Source of the DNA: Thermoplasmatales archaeon ex4484_6
GTDB lineage: Archaea; Thermoplasmatota; Penumbrarchaeia; Penumbrarchaeales; Penumbrarchaeaceae
DNA length: 9,384 bases
Direction: 5' to 3'
Assembly: GCA_002254385.1 (NCBI GenBank)
Contig: NJDO01000104.1
Span: forward strand, 1 to 9,384
A model generated the notes under the pieces. The model worked only from the letters and a program-made list of their open reading frames with translations, was not told the origin of the DNA and made no database searches. Positions 8,272-9,384 of this stretch are shown piece after piece (positions within the stretch are counted from its first letter, which is position 1; the number at the start of each line of letters is the position of its first letter). The position numbers and the translations under genes are program-made.

Positions 8272-8976
8272 CCACATCAATGTCTCAACTGCGGTCACGT
8301 CATAGAGAAGGGCTCCGACGAGATCCTCAAGGGGTGCTCCCAGTGTGGAGGAAAGAAGTTCATATTCACATCGACCCCTCTTTCGGAGGATAGAAGGATA
8401 ACGCTTAAGAAGAAGGCGGAAGAGGTAAGGGACAGCATGCTCAAGAAAGCGGATCCCGAGCTTCTCAAGATACTTCAGGAAAAGGGAGTTACCGAACTGG
8501 ACGGGTCGTCAATGGAGATAGAGAGTGCCCTTGGAGAGGAGTGGGTCCGTGTCAGTCCCGGAGGCGGGGAAGGCGTTGAGATAGAGGAGGGGAGTCCCGA
8601 AACCTCCCTTGAGCTTGTCGAGGGGGGTGAAAAGAGGAGATCGGCAAGGGACCTCATATCAGAATACGACAGGAAGAAGAATGAGGCCCTGATCGCTGCA
8701 GCCACCAAAGAGAAGGGTAAGGAAGCTGTCCGCAAGGTGAAAGGAGCCCCGAAGAAGAAGGGTCCAGGCAAGAGGAGGACCGCAGCAAGGCGAGCCGTGA
8801 AGAAGGGGCCGGACCGGGCTGGAGAGGTTGACGTTATCAACATCGTAGAGCAGGGTGTGTACGAGATTGATGTGGAGAAACTTCTGGAGGATCAGCCCAT
8901 AATCATCCAGAAGGACGGCTCCTACCTCCTTCATCTCCCATCGCTCTTCAGGGAAGGTCGAGCGAAGAAGAAATAG
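8269..8976 (+). CDS. oapC: Zinc-ribbon protein OapC/ArvC (DUF2072-type)
   Basis: Read from TTG 8269 the protein has 235 residues. An N-terminal zinc ribbon has two CxxC pairs, C5-L-N-C8 and C23-S-Q-C26, in MPHQCLNCGHVIEKGS...GCSQCGGKKFIF. The middle (about 40-185) is charged, first acidic and then strongly basic (KGAPKKKGPGKRRTAARR near 156-173), and is probably a flexible linker able to touch nucleic acid. A conserved-looking C-terminal block, GVYEIDVEKLLEDQPIIIQ followed by a YLLHLPSLF strand, matches my memory of the family's end. It follows oapB by 61 bases and is likely co-transcribed with oapA and oapB. Nucleic-acid or protein binding is inferred from the ribbon and the basic patch; no enzyme activity is suggested. 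Confidence 0.85.
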   Translation: MPHQCLNCGHVIEKGSDEILKGCSQCGGKKFIFTSTPLSEDRRITLKKKAEEVRDSMLKKADPELLKILQEKGVTELDGSSMEIESALGEEWVRVSPGGGEGVEIEEGSPETSLELVEGGEKRRSARDLISEYDRKKNEALIAAATKEKGKEAVRKVKGAPKKKGPGKRRTAARRAVKKGPDRAGEVDVINIVEQGVYEIDVEKLLEDQPIIIQKDGSYLLHLPSLFREGRAKKK

Positions 8977-9084
8977 ACCTGTCCGGGCATGGACCGGAAG
9001 AACCGAATGAGATTCCGGGATATCTTGATGATTCCGCAGAAGATCATGGGATACATCCGTCACTCGATCGGATGCTCTTTACTA

Positions 9085-9123
9085 TGAAGATTCGGTGAAA
9101 TACACCGAATCTTCACTCTTTTA
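9085..9123 (+). terminator. Intrinsic-type terminator of the oapABC operon
   Basis: A perfect 13-bp stem, TGAAGATTCGGTG (9085-9097) with CACCGAATCTTCA (9103-9115), has a five-base loop AAATA. CTCTTTTATT follows directly, giving a short U-rich tail. It starts 108 bases after the oapC stop and is the first strong terminator signal there. Confidence 0.75.
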
Positions 9124-9247
9124 TTGTGAGCATCGATAATGAGATTTTTTATCATATAGGAAATTCAAAGCATCCGGTCGATCGATCCGTTAAATACACC
9201 TCGATCCCTCTTGCATACAATATTTTCGGGTGGTGGGAGTTGGAGGT

Positions 9248-9283
9248 TCGGATACGAATGTATATCATTCGTGTCCGATCTTT
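9248..9283 (+). repeat. Hairpin repeat, copy 2 (5' exon side of the intron)
   Basis: TCGGATACGAATG (9248-9260) and CATTCGTGTCCGA (9266-9278) around loop TATAT. The left arm is identical to copy 1. The right arm has one change, G at 9273, which still pairs as U-G in RNA, so the fold is kept as RNA. The T-rich tail TCTTT (9279-9283) is cut short by the putative intron, which begins at 9284. Confidence 0.75.
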
Positions 9284-9384
9284 GTGTGCCGGGCATGTCT
9301 GGCATCTTGGGGGTGCAAGTCCCCTATACAGCCTGGTGGAGGCGAAGTATTAGCGACTCGCAAGGGCATCATCGTGAGATGCTG
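9284..9384 (+). mobile_element. Group IIC intron, 5' end (domain I start), truncated by window edge
   Basis: The element begins GTGTGCC, matching the group II 5' signature GUGYG. It continues with landmarks in the same order as the class C intron of Oceanobacillus iheyensis (compared from memory): GUGUGCC-GGCAUG; a GGG-loop-UCCC hairpin (9310-9313 with 9321-9324); a helix ATAC/GTAT (9326-9329 with 9347-9350) enclosing GCCT/AGGC (9331-9334 with 9340-9343); a UUAGC segment; CGCAAGGG (9359-9366); and a hairpin GCATC/GATGC (9366-9370 with 9378-9382). It lies five bases after a terminator-like stem-loop, the usual class C insertion position. Such introns normally carry a reverse transcriptase/maturase gene further on, which would be right of the window. 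Without the rest, splicing ability and an intact maturase cannot be judged. Confidence 0.8.

Larger units (their letters stand above)
8977..9283. other. Intergenic region after oapC, up to the intron start
   Basis: About 300 bases with no supportable gene. It contains the operon terminator (9085-9115), an AT-rich stretch near 9135-9165, a degenerate echo of the terminator loop (AAATACACC at 9192-9200) and hairpin repeat copy 2 (9248-9278). GGAAATTCAA occurs here at 9159-9168 and in the gap before oapA at 6798-6807, so the two gaps share more than the hairpin. Confidence 0.55.

Noticed and set aside
6953..9278. CRISPR array
   Set aside because: The two hairpin copies are 2.3 kb apart with genes between them; there is no regular repeat-spacer pattern.
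9126..9353. Small + strand frame of 75 codons
   Set aside because: It runs through hairpin copy 2 and into the intron, with no ribosome site and no family-like sequence.
9284..9384. tRNA or riboswitch at the right edge
   Set aside because: No cloverleaf, TTC-arm or known riboswitch core is seen; the GUGUG start and helix order fit a group II intron much better.

Overview
The window looks archaeal, most likely a euryarchaeote of the Thermoplasmatota type. The evidence is a three-gene cluster of Era-like GTPase, DUF2073 protein and DUF2072-type zinc-ribbon protein (OapA/OapB/OapC, also called ArvA/B/C), which to my knowledge is a euryarchaeal set. Heavy use of AGG and ATA codons, good Shine-Dalgarno sites with GTG and TTG starts, and very large membrane-anchored surface proteins built from FN3, Ig-like, PKD and calcium-loop modules also fit. 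The lineage is inferred; there is no rRNA gene in the window.

Layout, all on the + strand. (1) Positions 1-3054 hold the 3' part of a large surface-protein gene that enters from the left edge. (2) Positions 3105-6650 hold a complete paralogue of 1181 residues, 50 bases downstream and probably in the same operon. Both end in the same order of modules: FN3, Ig-like domains, PKD, two D-rich calcium loops, one membrane helix, a charged juxtamembrane segment and a disordered proline-rich cytoplasmic tail. (3) Positions 6651-7062 are a 412-base non-coding gap with a terminator-like hairpin, two further dyads, a strong hairpin at 6955-6986 and the promoter region of the next operon. (4) Positions 7063-8976 hold oapA-oapB-oapC; A and B overlap by 4 bases, and C follows after 61 bases with a TTG start. 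(5) From 8977 to the right edge is non-coding: an intrinsic-type terminator at 9085-9115, a second copy of the 6955-6986 hairpin at 9248-9278, and, five bases after it, what reads as the 5' end of a group IIC intron (9284 to the edge).

The most interesting signal is the right edge. The sequence from 9284 starts with the GUGYG group II intron signature and follows the domain I layout of the class C intron of Oceanobacillus iheyensis, as I remember it. It sits just past a terminator-like stem-loop, which is the insertion preference of class C introns. The same stem-loop occurs, without the intron, on the other side of the oap operon, so the window holds both an occupied and an empty version of the likely target. 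The OapABC set has no settled biochemical function that I know of. The surface proteins probably act at the cell envelope in adhesion, matrix or cell-cell contact, and nothing in the sequence shows a catalytic domain in them.
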